A DNA stretch of 64,000 nucleotides from JAFGGG01 sp964634205 (GCA_964634205.1 CAZWKE010000006.1:1-64000); one strand, 5' to 3'. Shown: positions 24,954 to 34,059, counted from the stretch's first letter. Numbers and translations: made by a program. The notes: a model not told the origin generated them from the letters alone.

Positions 24954-25741
24954 GGTTCTTCCACCTCATCAAGCCGGAACAGCGGACCGTCCCGGCAGAC
25001 CAGATAATAATCCTCTTTGTGCTTTTTTTTAACGGCACAGCCATGGCAATGTCCGGTTCCGCAGGCCATATAGTTTTCCACGAACAGGTAAACGGGAAGT
25101 TTGCCGCTGCTCTGCAGTTGTTCAAGGTAAGGATAATAAAAAGGTCCCCCACCACAGCTGTATACACGGTCTGTGTTGTTTTTTGCCAGGAATTCGGCCA
25201 GCACATCGGTACCCAGTCCCTGATACCCGGACGAGCCGTCGTCGGTGGCGGTAAGCAGGGTTTTTGAAATGCTTTTCAGTTCATTTTCCAGTATCAGTTT
25301 TTGTTTTGTCGCGGCGGAAAGGATGGTATGAATTGTAATACCTTTTGTGAATGCTTTACGGGCAAAAAACAACACCGCTGCCGCGCCGCAGCCCCTGGCC
25401 AGAATCACCATTGTGTTAAAATTATAATCGGTAATCGGCTTGCCCAGCGGACCGCTTATCGTGACGCGGTCATTCTGCCGCAGCTGCTTCATAAGCATGG
25501 TACCGCGGCCTACAACCTTTATGATAAGCCTCAGTGTGTTTGTTTTTTTATTGGTTTCCACGATATCAAAAGGCCGGGGGAGGATAGGATCATTGCCGCT
25601 CCAGCTTTTCAACATGACAAATTGTCCGGGTTCTGAATCCGCGGCTATTTGCGTGCATTCCAGGATGATATCAAGATAATCACGCGGTGCTTCCCGCACT
25701 GATACAACACGTGCATCGCCCGCATATATGGTCTCCGACAA
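24935..25741 (-). CDS. pyrK: Dihydroorotate dehydrogenase electron-transfer subunit
   Basis: This 268-residue FAD and [2Fe-2S] protein passes electrons from PyrD to NAD. Residues 1-100 are the FAD-binding barrel (LPRPFDIV), residues 105-200 the NAD domain (GCGAAAVLFFARKA, CGGGPF), and C227, C232, C235 and C249 (ACGTGHCHGC ... VCRDGP) bind the iron-sulfur cluster. The start codon is TTG at 25741 with GGGAG eight bases upstream. It is the first gene of the pyrK-pyrD pair. Confidence 0.92.
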   Translation of the reverse strand: MSETIYAGDARVVSVREAPRDYLDIILECTQIAADSEPGQFVMLKSWSGNDPILPRPFDIVETNKKTNTLRLIIKVVGRGTMLMKQLRQNDRVTISGPLGKPITDYNFNTMVILARGCGAAAVLFFARKAFTKGITIHTILSAATKQKLILENELKSISKTLLTATDDGSSGYQGLGTDVLAEFLAKNNTDRVYSCGGGPFYYPYLEQLQSSGKLPVYLFVENYMACGTGHCHGCAVKKKHKEDYYLVCRDGPLFRLDEVEEPCLIYQ

Positions 25742-25761
25742 TAATGCTTCTCCCGTATTGG

Positions 25762-26070
25762 TTATTCGGAAATAGAAATAATTTTATTAAGATGGATTTC
25801 TTTAAACAGCTTATACAGCTCGGTTGAGATACCGTTTATTTTTAGTGACCCCCCCTTACTGTTGAGGTATTTAAAAAGTTTGAGTACCTTACCGATACCC
25901 GCACTGGAAATATTGGGCACCTCTTTTAAGACCAGGATAACATGAGTTACCGCGTTATTGTCCATGATCTGTTTAAAATGTTCACTTAAATCGAAACTGG
26001 CCTTGGTATCAATCTCTCCGCTGATATTAAGTGTCGCTGTATTATTATCTGTTTGCATATGAATGGTCAT
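25762..26070 (-). CDS. STAS-domain anti-anti-sigma factor
   Basis: This 102-residue protein is a single STAS domain of the SpoIIAA/RsbV type. The site NISSAGIGKVLKLF places S56 at the usual phosphorylated serine, although the aspartate before it is replaced by serine. The ATG at 26070 has AAGGAG six bases upstream. It is divergent from the SpoIIE-type phosphatase at 26252, which is its likely dephosphorylating partner. The kinase could be either of the two pseudo-receiver/ATPase proteins elsewhere in the window. Confidence 0.88.
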   Translation of the reverse strand: MTIHMQTDNNTATLNISGEIDTKASFDLSEHFKQIMDNNAVTHVILVLKEVPNISSAGIGKVLKLFKYLNSKGGSLKINGISTELYKLFKEIHLNKIISISE

Positions 26071-26251
26071 CTGGTTACTCCTTTTCATATTTTACTTTAT
26101 TCCATAAAAAATATATAGTAGAAAAATAGTATTGTAATTAATGATAAATTTCAAGTTTTTTAAATCGGAATAACGGTATTTTACGTTTTTTTCACTTGCA
26201 TCTTACCGATTATATAGTAACATTAGGATGAATATTTATATTTAAAGCCAT

Positions 26252-27469
26252 ATGTGTATTTATCTAATCGGAAGCCAGTCGGATACACTTCAAACCATAA
26301 ACAAATCACTTGCGGCGGATGGTCTGCAATGCGTCGTAAAGGACGTGTTCGACCTGGATAAAAAAAATAGGGCGGTGTATGTAATTATGCCCGGGGTCCG
26401 TTTTAACGAAGGAGAACTTGATCTGCCCGCGATCTCCAAGGAGGCCCGGGATTTTCGTATTTTCTGTAATGACCCCGTATTTCCCTCGTTGTTGGGCGCT
26501 TCACTATTGTCGCTGCCGCAGGCCACTCATCCGCAGCGTGTTTATATTATTGCCAAATGGGTTTATGACGTATGCGGCGTTCTCAGCGTAACAAAGCAGG
26601 AGATAATCCGCCTGATGTATCCGAATATGTCCCTTGTTGAAAAAACCGAGTTGTTGACAAGAGAAAAACGGCTTTTAACCCGCCAGGCACTTGAGTTGGA
26701 AAACGCCCTGCGTGAACTTGATTTTCAGAACAGTAAAATAATCGAGGAACTCTCCCTGGCCGGGGAGCTGCAGAAGAGTTTTCTCCCCAAAGAGTACCCG
26801 GTGGACTTACCACTGGATTTCGCTCAGAAATATATACCTTGCGAGTTTATCGGGGGTGATCTGTTCGAGGTTATCCGGCTGGATGAGCATACGGTGGGCA
26901 TCATTATTGCTGATGTATCGGGTCATGGGGTGGCCGCGGCACTGCTTACGGCCATGTTTAAAAGCGCGTTTCACCATTATTCCGAAGGATGTTTCTCTCC
27001 GGCAGAGACCCTGGAAAAGATCCATAATGAGTTTTTGGAAACAATTCATACTGAACATTTTGTTACCGCCTTTTATGCAGTTATAGATACAGAGGCCATG
27101 TGTTGCCGTTATTGCAATGCCGGACATCCAAGACAGATGTTACTGCGGAAGAACGGCAGGCTGCGTGAACTTTCCGCTACCGGCTTGTTTATCGGTATGC
27201 TTGAAGAAGCAACCTTTAAAGAAAGAAAGTTTATGCTTTATCCGGGTGACAGGCTTTTTTTCTATACCGATGGGATTATCGAATGTAAAAACGGTCAGGG
27301 CAGACCATTCGGCCGGGAAAACCTGCGTAAAATAATAAAAAACGGGGCGGACAGCAATATTCTGATGGTCTCAAACAACATTATTCAAGAATTAATGAGT
27401 TATATCGCCGAGCTGCGCTTTTCCGATGATATCAGTCTTTTGATAACGGAAATTATCGAAAGTATTTAG
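26252..27469 (+). CDS. SpoIIE/RsbU-type PP2C serine phosphatase with unknown N-terminal domain
   Basis: This 405-residue cytoplasmic protein should dephosphorylate a STAS protein in a partner switch. Residues 1-120 are an unrecognised alpha/beta sensor-like region. Residues 125-175 form a coiled coil (ELLTREKRLLTRQALELE). Residues 180-400 are the PP2C domain with metal ligands in IGGDLFEV (200-207), IIADVSGHGVAAALL (218-232), YTDGIIE (338-344) and FSDDISLLI (390-398). The first motif has GGDLFE in place of the usual GGDFYD, a mild change. No clear ribosome site precedes the ATG. Confidence 0.88.
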   Translation: MCIYLIGSQSDTLQTINKSLAADGLQCVVKDVFDLDKKNRAVYVIMPGVRFNEGELDLPAISKEARDFRIFCNDPVFPSLLGASLLSLPQATHPQRVYIIAKWVYDVCGVLSVTKQEIIRLMYPNMSLVEKTELLTREKRLLTRQALELENALRELDFQNSKIIEELSLAGELQKSFLPKEYPVDLPLDFAQKYIPCEFIGGDLFEVIRLDEHTVGIIIADVSGHGVAAALLTAMFKSAFHHYSEGCFSPAETLEKIHNEFLETIHTEHFVTAFYAVIDTEAMCCRYCNAGHPRQMLLRKNGRLRELSATGLFIGMLEEATFKERKFMLYPGDRLFFYTDGIIECKNGQGRPFGRENLRKIIKNGADSNILMVSNNIIQELMSYIAELRFSDDISLLITEIIESI

Positions 27470-27489
27470 GGGCACAGGGGCCGTATGGT

Positions 27490-29154
27490 CTAGGCAGAAA
27501 TAACCTTGTTTCTTCCCTGCTGCTTTGCCAGGTAAAGGGCGCTGTCCGCCGCCTCACTTATCGACAGGCTGGTAGAGTACATGGGGAATGAAGAGACGCC
27601 GGCGCTTATGGTAACAAAGAACTCATGTTCGCCGGCCCGGTGTTTAATCAGTGAAAAATTGTTTCTGATCTCATCGATGACAGCATGGGCATTTTTTTCG
27701 TTGGTATTGGGCAGGATGACGGCAAACTCCTCTCCTCCGTAACGGCCGATGATATCACTCTGGCGCAGCCGTTCCCTTAACAGGTTGGAAAGACTCTTTA
27801 AGACACGGTCACCGGTAAGATGTCCGAAATTGTCGTTCACGCGTTTGAAAAAATCAATATCGATCATTGAATAGGAAAGCGGAAGATTAAGCCGCTGTGC
27901 CCGCCGGAGTTCGACCTCAAGCTGTTCATTGCTGCGCGAATGATTGAGCAGCCCGGTAAGGGAATCCTGTTCCATGTAAAACCGTAGTTTACGATAGCGT
28001 GCTGCCCTGATGGAGACGGAGGAGACTAGGTATTCCGGTTTTATGGGTTTTGTCAGAAAATCGTCACCTCCCAGGTTGAGTGCCTGGTACTGTTTGTAAA
28101 TGTTGCTTTCAATCGAGAGAAAAATTATGGGAACACTGACAAAGGCCTTCTGCTGGCGGATTATTTTTGCCAGTTCCAGACCGTTACAATGGGGCATGTT
28201 GATATCCATTAAAACCAACTCCGGTTTTGTCTCGATTATCTGCGGAATAACCTGCAACGGATTGGAAACGACCGAGGTGATCATGCCGGCCTGCTGCAGC
28301 CAGAATGCGGCCCAGGCGATCTGCTCCGGATCATCATCCACTATCAGTATGTGAAACGGTTCTTCTTCCTGTTCGCCGCTGAAAGAATGTAGGTTGTCCA
28401 GCAGTTCGGTAATATCGAGGGGCAGTACAAAAAAGGCATCAGCTCCCCGACGAACGGACCGCAGTCTTTTTTCAAAGTTATCGGCAGCGGCAATATAAAT
28501 AAAATAATAGTTCTGCGGATTGCCCTGTTTTAATTTCATCATATAATCAAAGCTGCTGTCGGATACCTCAAGATAATGGGTGTCAATGATAAACACTACT
28601 TCTTTTGATTTCAGTTTTAATCTTTTTATATCACGGATATTAAAGTAGGTCGGTATTTCAAAACCGTAATAGTGCAGCTGAGCGGCCAGTTCCATGGCCA
28701 GGCTGTTGTTTTTTGCCGATGTTAAGAGGATTATCTTTTTATCGGCGGCTGACGTGCTGTGTTTTATAGTCGGGGGTTTCACCGGCGGTTCGGAGTGAGG
28801 AACATCAGTTTTGTCGCAGACGTCCTGAACCTGTTTTTGCAGATTGTAAAAGAAGTTCATCAGCTCCTGCTTTTGTGATTCCGTAGGGACCGTATCTTGC
28901 GAAATAAGGGACTTGAAAAAACTTTCCAGCTTTCTGCTTGTTGCCCCGATCTCCTTGAATCCATAGGTAAGGCTTGAACCGCTTAAGCTGTGGATTTCAT
29001 TGTAGAGGATTTCGAAGTGTGTTCTATCCTGTGGGTCTTTGACAATATCACTGACCAAACTTTCTATGATCTTTAATTTTTGGGGAAGACGTTTTGTATA
29101 CAATTTTATCAGCAGTGATAATTCATTGTTAATCCGGTTGTTTTCCTTTTGCAT
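27490..29154 (-). CDS. HPt / pseudo-receiver / receiver / GGDEF diguanylate cyclase
   Basis: Four regions are visible in 554 residues. Residues 5-115 are an HPt-like helical domain with H55 (EIHSLSGSSLTYGF). Residues 138-258 look like a receiver fold without the full acidic set. Residues 265-385 are a true receiver, with DDD at 273-275, D317 in LVLMDINMP and K369. Residues 390-554 are a GGDEF domain with GGEEF at 473-477 and an RxxD inhibition site at 464-467. It should make cyclic di-GMP under phosphorelay control, with product feedback. It is convergent with the SpoIIE-type gene. Confidence 0.88.
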   Translation of the reverse strand: MQKENNRINNELSLLIKLYTKRLPQKLKIIESLVSDIVKDPQDRTHFEILYNEIHSLSGSSLTYGFKEIGATSRKLESFFKSLISQDTVPTESQKQELMNFFYNLQKQVQDVCDKTDVPHSEPPVKPPTIKHSTSAADKKIILLTSAKNNSLAMELAAQLHYYGFEIPTYFNIRDIKRLKLKSKEVVFIIDTHYLEVSDSSFDYMMKLKQGNPQNYYFIYIAAADNFEKRLRSVRRGADAFFVLPLDITELLDNLHSFSGEQEEEPFHILIVDDDPEQIAWAAFWLQQAGMITSVVSNPLQVIPQIIETKPELVLMDINMPHCNGLELAKIIRQQKAFVSVPIIFLSIESNIYKQYQALNLGGDDFLTKPIKPEYLVSSVSIRAARYRKLRFYMEQDSLTGLLNHSRSNEQLEVELRRAQRLNLPLSYSMIDIDFFKRVNDNFGHLTGDRVLKSLSNLLRERLRQSDIIGRYGGEEFAVILPNTNEKNAHAVIDEIRNNFSLIKHRAGEHEFFVTISAGVSSFPMYSTSLSISEAADSALYLAKQQGRNKVISA

Positions 29155-29276
29155 ATACTTAATTCTATAGTATTACGACAACCTATTTAGATCAACAAAT
29201 AAACAAAATTATTATTGCAAGCAAGGGTGTTTGCAGATAGACTTGGTTTTAGAAAAAACAACACAGGAGAAAAACA

Positions 29277-30989
29277 ATGTCTGATGTGAATGGACTGGCG
29301 GAAAAACTCATCACGGATTCAAGAATAAAAGGAGAACGGCTTATCGCCTATGCCAGACTCATACTGATCATTCCCATCTCCTTTTTTTTCATTGCCATAA
29401 TAATGGAACATTTCGCGGAGGAAGGAATCGGGGTAATCTTTGAAGATCCCGGCTTTTTCAGTGAGATAATCTGTATTTTCCTGGCCGTCGGGCTGTCCAT
29501 CTATACAATAAGGGTTACGAAAAGGCATATGTATTTCTCCTGGATGAAATACGTTTTACCCGCAATTGATATTACCCTGCTTAATGTAATTTCGATTACC
29601 ATGGCTCTTCCGCCCCATTCAGCATTGACCTTTACCGGCGCCTTTCCCTGGTTTTATTTTATTTTTCTTATTCTGTATGTATTGCGTAATTCCGTGGCCT
29701 CGGTGTTATTTTCGGGATTGTATGCATTTGTGTCATTAATTGCGGTGTACATCTATTCATTCTCCGGTCTCGGTATTCTGGAACGGGTCCTGAACGAGTC
29801 AATGGTGACTTTCATGAATGCGACGCAGCATACGACCGTAGAGATTTATTTGGACGATACGATAATAAAACCTTTTATTGTTTTAATGCTTACCGGGTTA
29901 TTGATGTATATTGCCCATCGTTTTAACAGGATGATCCAGGAACAGACCGCTGCCAGGCTGGAAAAAGATGAAATTCGCACCAGTTTAACCGGTAACATTA
30001 AGGACATTACGGAGAAAATATATAACACAAGCGAGACACTGGTAGGTACAAGTGAAAACCTCTCCAAAGATATTGAGCAGATGGTGGATTCGATTGCCAG
30101 AATAGAGGAAGAGACAGAAAATGAAAACGCCGCCGTAGAGCAGACCTCCGCTACCGTTTCAGAAATGATCCGGTCTATCGCGTCGGTCTCCCAGAATATC
30201 CAGACCCAGGCCAAGCTGGTATTAAACAGCGTGTCGGCTATAGAGGAAGTGGGCTCCTCCATCAGAACCATCACCAGCACATCAAAAAGCGCCAATAACC
30301 TGGCCGATAACCTGCTGGGTGCAGCCGAACAAGGGGAACAGACCATGAATGAGGTGGTTGATGCTATTAAGGAAACGGAAAAAGCAAGCAAGCAAATCGA
30401 GGAAATCGTGGAAATAATCTCTTCGATTTCCACGGAAACGAACCTGTTGGCCATGAACGCGGCGATTGAAGCTGCCCACGCGGGAGACGCGGGCAAGGGG
30501 TTCGCCGTTGTAGCCGATGAAATACGCGACATGGCGGAAAACGCCGGCAGTAATGCCAAACTGATCTACAATGTATTAAAGGATATTAAAGAACGTATCG
30601 GCCGTATCGTGGAGCTGTCCCAGGAGGCAAGCAGTGGGCTTTCCGGTATACTGCACGATGCCCGGGAAACATCGGAAATCAATCTCCAGGTACTGGGGGC
30701 CATGGAGGAAGAATCCTCTGCCATGAACGCCATACTGGATTCAATACAGGAGCTTTCAAAGATTACCGAAGAGGTAAAGCAGGCAAGCCAGGAACAGGCC
30801 GCGGGGGGCTCGGAAATACTGGAGGTTATTTCAAAAATCAATTCGCTTACCGATTCGGTTTCAACCCTTACGCGAAACCAGGTAAAAAAATGTGATGAGA
30901 TCAACGCTTTTACCCGGGAACTGAAGTCGGTCGTTTCACGAAACAGTGAAATAATAAACGAGTTAGAGGGATTGGTAAACAAACTATAG
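29277..30989 (+). CDS. Methyl-accepting chemotaxis protein with six-helix membrane sensor
   Basis: This 570-residue receptor has hydrophobic segments near residues 25-44, 61-80, 91-110, 122-137, 140-162 and 197-214 and no large periplasmic domain, so it probably senses within the membrane. Residues 230-570 are the cytoplasmic coiled coil, with the conserved tip near 380-420 (STETNLLAMNAAIEAAHAG, GKGFAVVADEIRDMAE). There is no HAMP domain and no C-terminal CheR-binding pentapeptide. AGGAG seven bases before the ATG is a good ribosome site. Confidence 0.9.
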   Translation: MSDVNGLAEKLITDSRIKGERLIAYARLILIIPISFFFIAIIMEHFAEEGIGVIFEDPGFFSEIICIFLAVGLSIYTIRVTKRHMYFSWMKYVLPAIDITLLNVISITMALPPHSALTFTGAFPWFYFIFLILYVLRNSVASVLFSGLYAFVSLIAVYIYSFSGLGILERVLNESMVTFMNATQHTTVEIYLDDTIIKPFIVLMLTGLLMYIAHRFNRMIQEQTAARLEKDEIRTSLTGNIKDITEKIYNTSETLVGTSENLSKDIEQMVDSIARIEEETENENAAVEQTSATVSEMIRSIASVSQNIQTQAKLVLNSVSAIEEVGSSIRTITSTSKSANNLADNLLGAAEQGEQTMNEVVDAIKETEKASKQIEEIVEIISSISTETNLLAMNAAIEAAHAGDAGKGFAVVADEIRDMAENAGSNAKLIYNVLKDIKERIGRIVELSQEASSGLSGILHDARETSEINLQVLGAMEEESSAMNAILDSIQELSKITEEVKQASQEQAAGGSEILEVISKINSLTDSVSTLTRNQVKKCDEINAFTRELKSVVSRNSEIINELEGLVNKL

Positions 30990-31067
30990 CGTATCCGCTA
31001 TTAAATTCGGTTTTTTCATCTCATTAACTTGATTAATCTCTGATTTCACTTCATTATACCAGGAAAA

Positions 31068-32222
31068 ATGACGGTTAATTTCAGGCTTTTGTGTACAATG
31101 CTTTTTCGGTCTCTCTTTAAATCCAAAAATACCGTAATGAGAAAAGGACCCAAGCGTATTCGATTTTTTGTATGGTTCTTTATTATTTTTCTCTATGACC
31201 TCTGTTTTGCCTGGATCGGCTTTTTGCTGGACCATATATTTTTCCCGCGTTTTCGCAAACAAAAGATCCAAAAACCACTTTTTATTATCGGGAATTTCCG
31301 AAGCGGTACCACCTTTTTACACCGGCTTTTAGCCAGGGATCTTGAAACCTTCACCTGTTTACAAACCTGGGAAATATATATGGCGCCCTCCATCAGTCAG
31401 CGTAAGTTCTTCCGCGGTATTATGATCGTTGACGGTTGGTTCGGCGGTTTTATCAGGCGGAGAATCCAAGAGTTTGAACAACGCGTCCTGGGGCAGATTA
31501 AGCTGCATCGTGTTGGAATTTACGAGCCGGAAGAAGATGAGGGGATCCTTTTTTACATCTGGAATTCGCTTTTTATCTGGTTTATGTTCCCCATGATGGA
31601 TGAGATGCGCGATTATTTTTATTTTGATGAAAGAATACCGTTACACCGAAAAAACGCGATTATGCGCTTTTATAAAAAATGCGTACAGCGACATCTGTAC
31701 GCACATGGGGGAAAGAAAATATTCTTATCCAAGAATCCCAGTTTCACCCCCAAGGTTGACAGTCTATTACGCTGTTTCCCGGATGCGCGGATCATTTTTA
31801 TGGCCAGGAACCCCCTGGGAATGTTTCCCTCACAGATGAGCTGGTTTTCTTTTTGCTGGGATTATATGAATGATCTTGATAATAAATTCCTTTTTACTGA
31901 AGAAATAATAGAGATTTCCAAGTACTGGTACCTTTATCCGGTGAAGCGATTAAAACGTGAAGCCGCCAACCGGCACATGATTATTAAATACCGTGAGATG
32001 GTAAGCAAACCGGAACGCGTGGTGAAGGACCTTTACGAACGTTTGGAATATTCCATGCACGGACAGTTTGAAGAAATATTGAAACATGAGGTGACCCAGG
32101 CCAGACAGTTCAAAAAAAGCCGGGTAAGCTCCCTGTCCCAGATAGGATTAACACGCAAGCAGATTATTGATGAGTTCGCGCCGATCTACAAGTATTTTGG
32201 ATTTGACATAAACAGTGAATAA
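31068..32222 (+). CDS. Sulfotransferase family protein, probably membrane-anchored
   Basis: This 384-residue protein carries the PAPS 5'-phosphosulfate loop (GNFRSGTTFLHRLL near 76-89) and the 3'-phosphate motif (ARNPLGMFPSQMSWF). A hydrophobic segment at about 33-55 suggests a membrane anchor. The acceptor may be a lipid, glycan or other small molecule; the sequence does not say. CAGGAAAA before the ATG is the ribosome site. It is 34 bases upstream of lgt and may be cotranscribed with it. Confidence 0.83.
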   Translation: MTVNFRLLCTMLFRSLFKSKNTVMRKGPKRIRFFVWFFIIFLYDLCFAWIGFLLDHIFFPRFRKQKIQKPLFIIGNFRSGTTFLHRLLARDLETFTCLQTWEIYMAPSISQRKFFRGIMIVDGWFGGFIRRRIQEFEQRVLGQIKLHRVGIYEPEEDEGILFYIWNSLFIWFMFPMMDEMRDYFYFDERIPLHRKNAIMRFYKKCVQRHLYAHGGKKIFLSKNPSFTPKVDSLLRCFPDARIIFMARNPLGMFPSQMSWFSFCWDYMNDLDNKFLFTEEIIEISKYWYLYPVKRLKREAANRHMIIKYREMVSKPERVVKDLYERLEYSMHGQFEEILKHEVTQARQFKKSRVSSLSQIGLTRKQIIDEFAPIYKYFGFDINSE

Positions 32223-32256
32223 CGATAATAATTAGACACTGATACAGGAGGCTCAT

Positions 32257-33267
32257 ATGCTAAATTTTATTCAATTTCCGGACTGGTTAAAACCACAAAT
32301 CATACCCGGTCTTCCTTTTCGCTGGTACAGCCTGATGTACATCATCGGTTTTGTCATTACCTATCTGCTTTTTATGTACCAGTTAAAACAACGTAAAATA
32401 AAGGTTGAAAAGGATGATATCTTAAGTTTTTTCTTCTGGGGCATTGTGGGTCTGATCCTGGGTGCCAGAATATTCGCCGCCTTGTTCTTTGATCCCTCGG
32501 GTAAATACTGGAGTGCGCCCTGGCTGATCTTCTGGCCGTTCAGTAGTACGGGACAGCTGACAGGGCTTTCAGGAATGAACTACTACGGAGGTCTTTTGGG
32601 AGCCTTTATCGGGATGGCGATTTACGCAAACCACAAAAAAATCGACCTGCTTGAATGGGGAGATATGCTGGTGGCAGGGTTGCCCATCGCCTATTCCTTC
32701 GGCCGTGTCGGTAATTTTATCAATGGCGAGCTTTTCGGCAGGATTACCACGCTGCCCTGGGGCATGTACTTTCCGGCGGACGATACAACATTTTCAACCG
32801 GGCACAAATGGGTGCGTGAGTTTGCCGCGCAGGCGGGCATAAGCCTCAGTAATACAGAAACAGCGATCCATCTGCCCAGGCATCCCACCCAGGTTTACGA
32901 GTGGTTTTTTGAAGGCATCTTTTTATGGCTGATTCTTTGGTTTGTGTTCAGGAACCGACGGCCTTTCAAAGGCTTTATCGTAGCCCTTTATATTCTGGGA
33001 TACGGGCTTGTACGCTTTCTTGTCGATTATCTGCGGGTTCCTTTACTGCAGAAATTCAGCATCATCCTTGACCCGGAACATATCAACATCAATCGATTCC
33101 AGTCTTTCTTTAACTTTTCCATGAGTCAGATTTTCAGTTTTCTGATGATTATCAGCGGAATTATTCTGATGTATGTTTTCCATAAAAAAAGCAAAGAGCA
33201 GGAACTATCCCCGGAAGGTGATGTTCATACGATGTCAAGCAAGAAACTGCGCAAAAAGATCACCTGA
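32257..33267 (+). CDS. lgt: Prolipoprotein diacylglyceryl transferase
   Basis: This 336-residue inner-membrane enzyme transfers diacylglycerol from phosphatidylglycerol to the lipobox cysteine of prolipoproteins. The signature GRVGNFINGELFG and the HPTQVYE segment are intact, and about seven hydrophobic helices are visible. It is longer than E. coli Lgt (291), with an extended segment before the last helix and a basic C-terminal tail. AGGAGG lies just before the ATG. Several lipoproteins in the window are its likely clients. Confidence 0.95.
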   Translation: MLNFIQFPDWLKPQIIPGLPFRWYSLMYIIGFVITYLLFMYQLKQRKIKVEKDDILSFFFWGIVGLILGARIFAALFFDPSGKYWSAPWLIFWPFSSTGQLTGLSGMNYYGGLLGAFIGMAIYANHKKIDLLEWGDMLVAGLPIAYSFGRVGNFINGELFGRITTLPWGMYFPADDTTFSTGHKWVREFAAQAGISLSNTETAIHLPRHPTQVYEWFFEGIFLWLILWFVFRNRRPFKGFIVALYILGYGLVRFLVDYLRVPLLQKFSIILDPEHININRFQSFFNFSMSQIFSFLMIISGIILMYVFHKKSKEQELSPEGDVHTMSSKKLRKKIT

Positions 33268-33303
33268 CACCCGGCGCAGACAGGCGCTCCTGAGTTAAAA
33301 TAA

Positions 33304-33356
33304 CCCAAAATTATGAGTTAAACCGAAAAATGTTTCGTTTTGACTCATAATTTGGG
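33304..33356. repeat. Long imperfect inverted repeat between lgt and hsp20
   Basis: CCCAAAATTATGAGTT... (from 33304) is mirrored by ...GACTCATAATTTGGG (to 33356). The arms are about 24 bases with a few mismatches and a short central loop near 33329-33332. No T-tract follows on the plus strand, so it is a poor intrinsic terminator. Its centre lies about 110 bases upstream of the sigma-54-like element, a fitting distance for an enhancer-protein site. Confidence 0.6.
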
Positions 33357-33438
33357 ATAACTGTATGTAATCCCTTTCTGCTCGTGATATAATTCATTAT
33401 AACAGGATAAGTTACCGGTCGCCTGATTTAAAAGGGAT

Positions 33439-33454
33439 TGGTACGCTTTTTGCA
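33439..33454 (+). promoter_or_regulatory. Sigma-54-type -24/-12 promoter for hsp20
   Basis: TGGTACGCTTTTTGCA has GG and GC separated by exactly ten bases, the invariant spacing of RpoN promoters (consensus TGGCACG-N4-TTGCA), with one mismatch in the -24 half. It lies 77 bases before the hsp20 ATG. Confidence 0.6.
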
Positions 33455-33530
33455 TTATCTTCTTGTGAGATGATAAAAGGCCGCCTGTAAAAGGGGCCGT
33501 TAAAAAACATGCTTTTTTAGGAGGTGTTGC

Positions 33531-34040
33531 ATGAAAGAAGGATTCATGTTTGACATGGGAAGAATTCTGGATGATATGTTCAACGCGGCGCAGGATTTTA
33601 AGCACAGTTTTAAAGAAGGCTTTAAGGACTGCTGCTCCGACCGTGAACAGAGATTCCACTGGGATGAAAATGTTGATTTTTATCCGCTTTATTCGTATCC
33701 TCCCTGTAATGTCTATCTGACAGAGGATAAAAAGCTTATTTTCGAATTTGCCATGGCAGGTTTTGAAGAGAAGAATATCGATCTGCAGTTCCAGGGAGAT
33801 TATATGGTGCTTCAGGCTGCCGCGGAACCGGCCGCCGAACCGCAGAATGTCCGTTACTTCAAAAGAAGACTGAAGTTCAAAGACATCAAAGACCAAAAAT
33901 ACTATGTTCCCGAGAATAAATTCGACAGAGAGAACGTGAAGGCGGTTTTTAAAAACGGTGTATTGCGTGTGGTCATCCCGCCGAAAGAAGGATATACGAC
34001 CCGGGAAGGGATAAAGGTCGAAATAGTAACAGAGGAATAG
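33531..34040 (+). CDS. Hsp20/alpha-crystallin small heat-shock protein
   Basis: This 169-residue chaperone holds unfolding proteins in soluble complexes. The alpha-crystallin domain spans about residues 55-150 (PPCNVYLTEDKKLIFEFAMAG, GVLRVVIP), followed by a short basic tail with KVEIVTEE. The N-terminal arm (residues 1-45) is rich in aromatic residues. AGGAGG lies six bases before the ATG. A sigma-54-like promoter precedes it and a J-domain gene follows after 19 bases. Confidence 0.92.
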   Translation: MKEGFMFDMGRILDDMFNAAQDFKHSFKEGFKDCCSDREQRFHWDENVDFYPLYSYPPCNVYLTEDKKLIFEFAMAGFEEKNIDLQFQGDYMVLQAAAEPAAEPQNVRYFKRRLKFKDIKDQKYYVPENKFDRENVKAVFKNGVLRVVIPPKEGYTTREGIKVEIVTEE

Positions 34041-34059
34041 GACGGTAAAAGAAAACGTA

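Noticed and set aside
33304..33356. Inverted repeat as an intrinsic lgt terminator
   Set aside because: Neither strand has the run of T after the stem that an intrinsic terminator needs; kept as a regulatory candidate instead.
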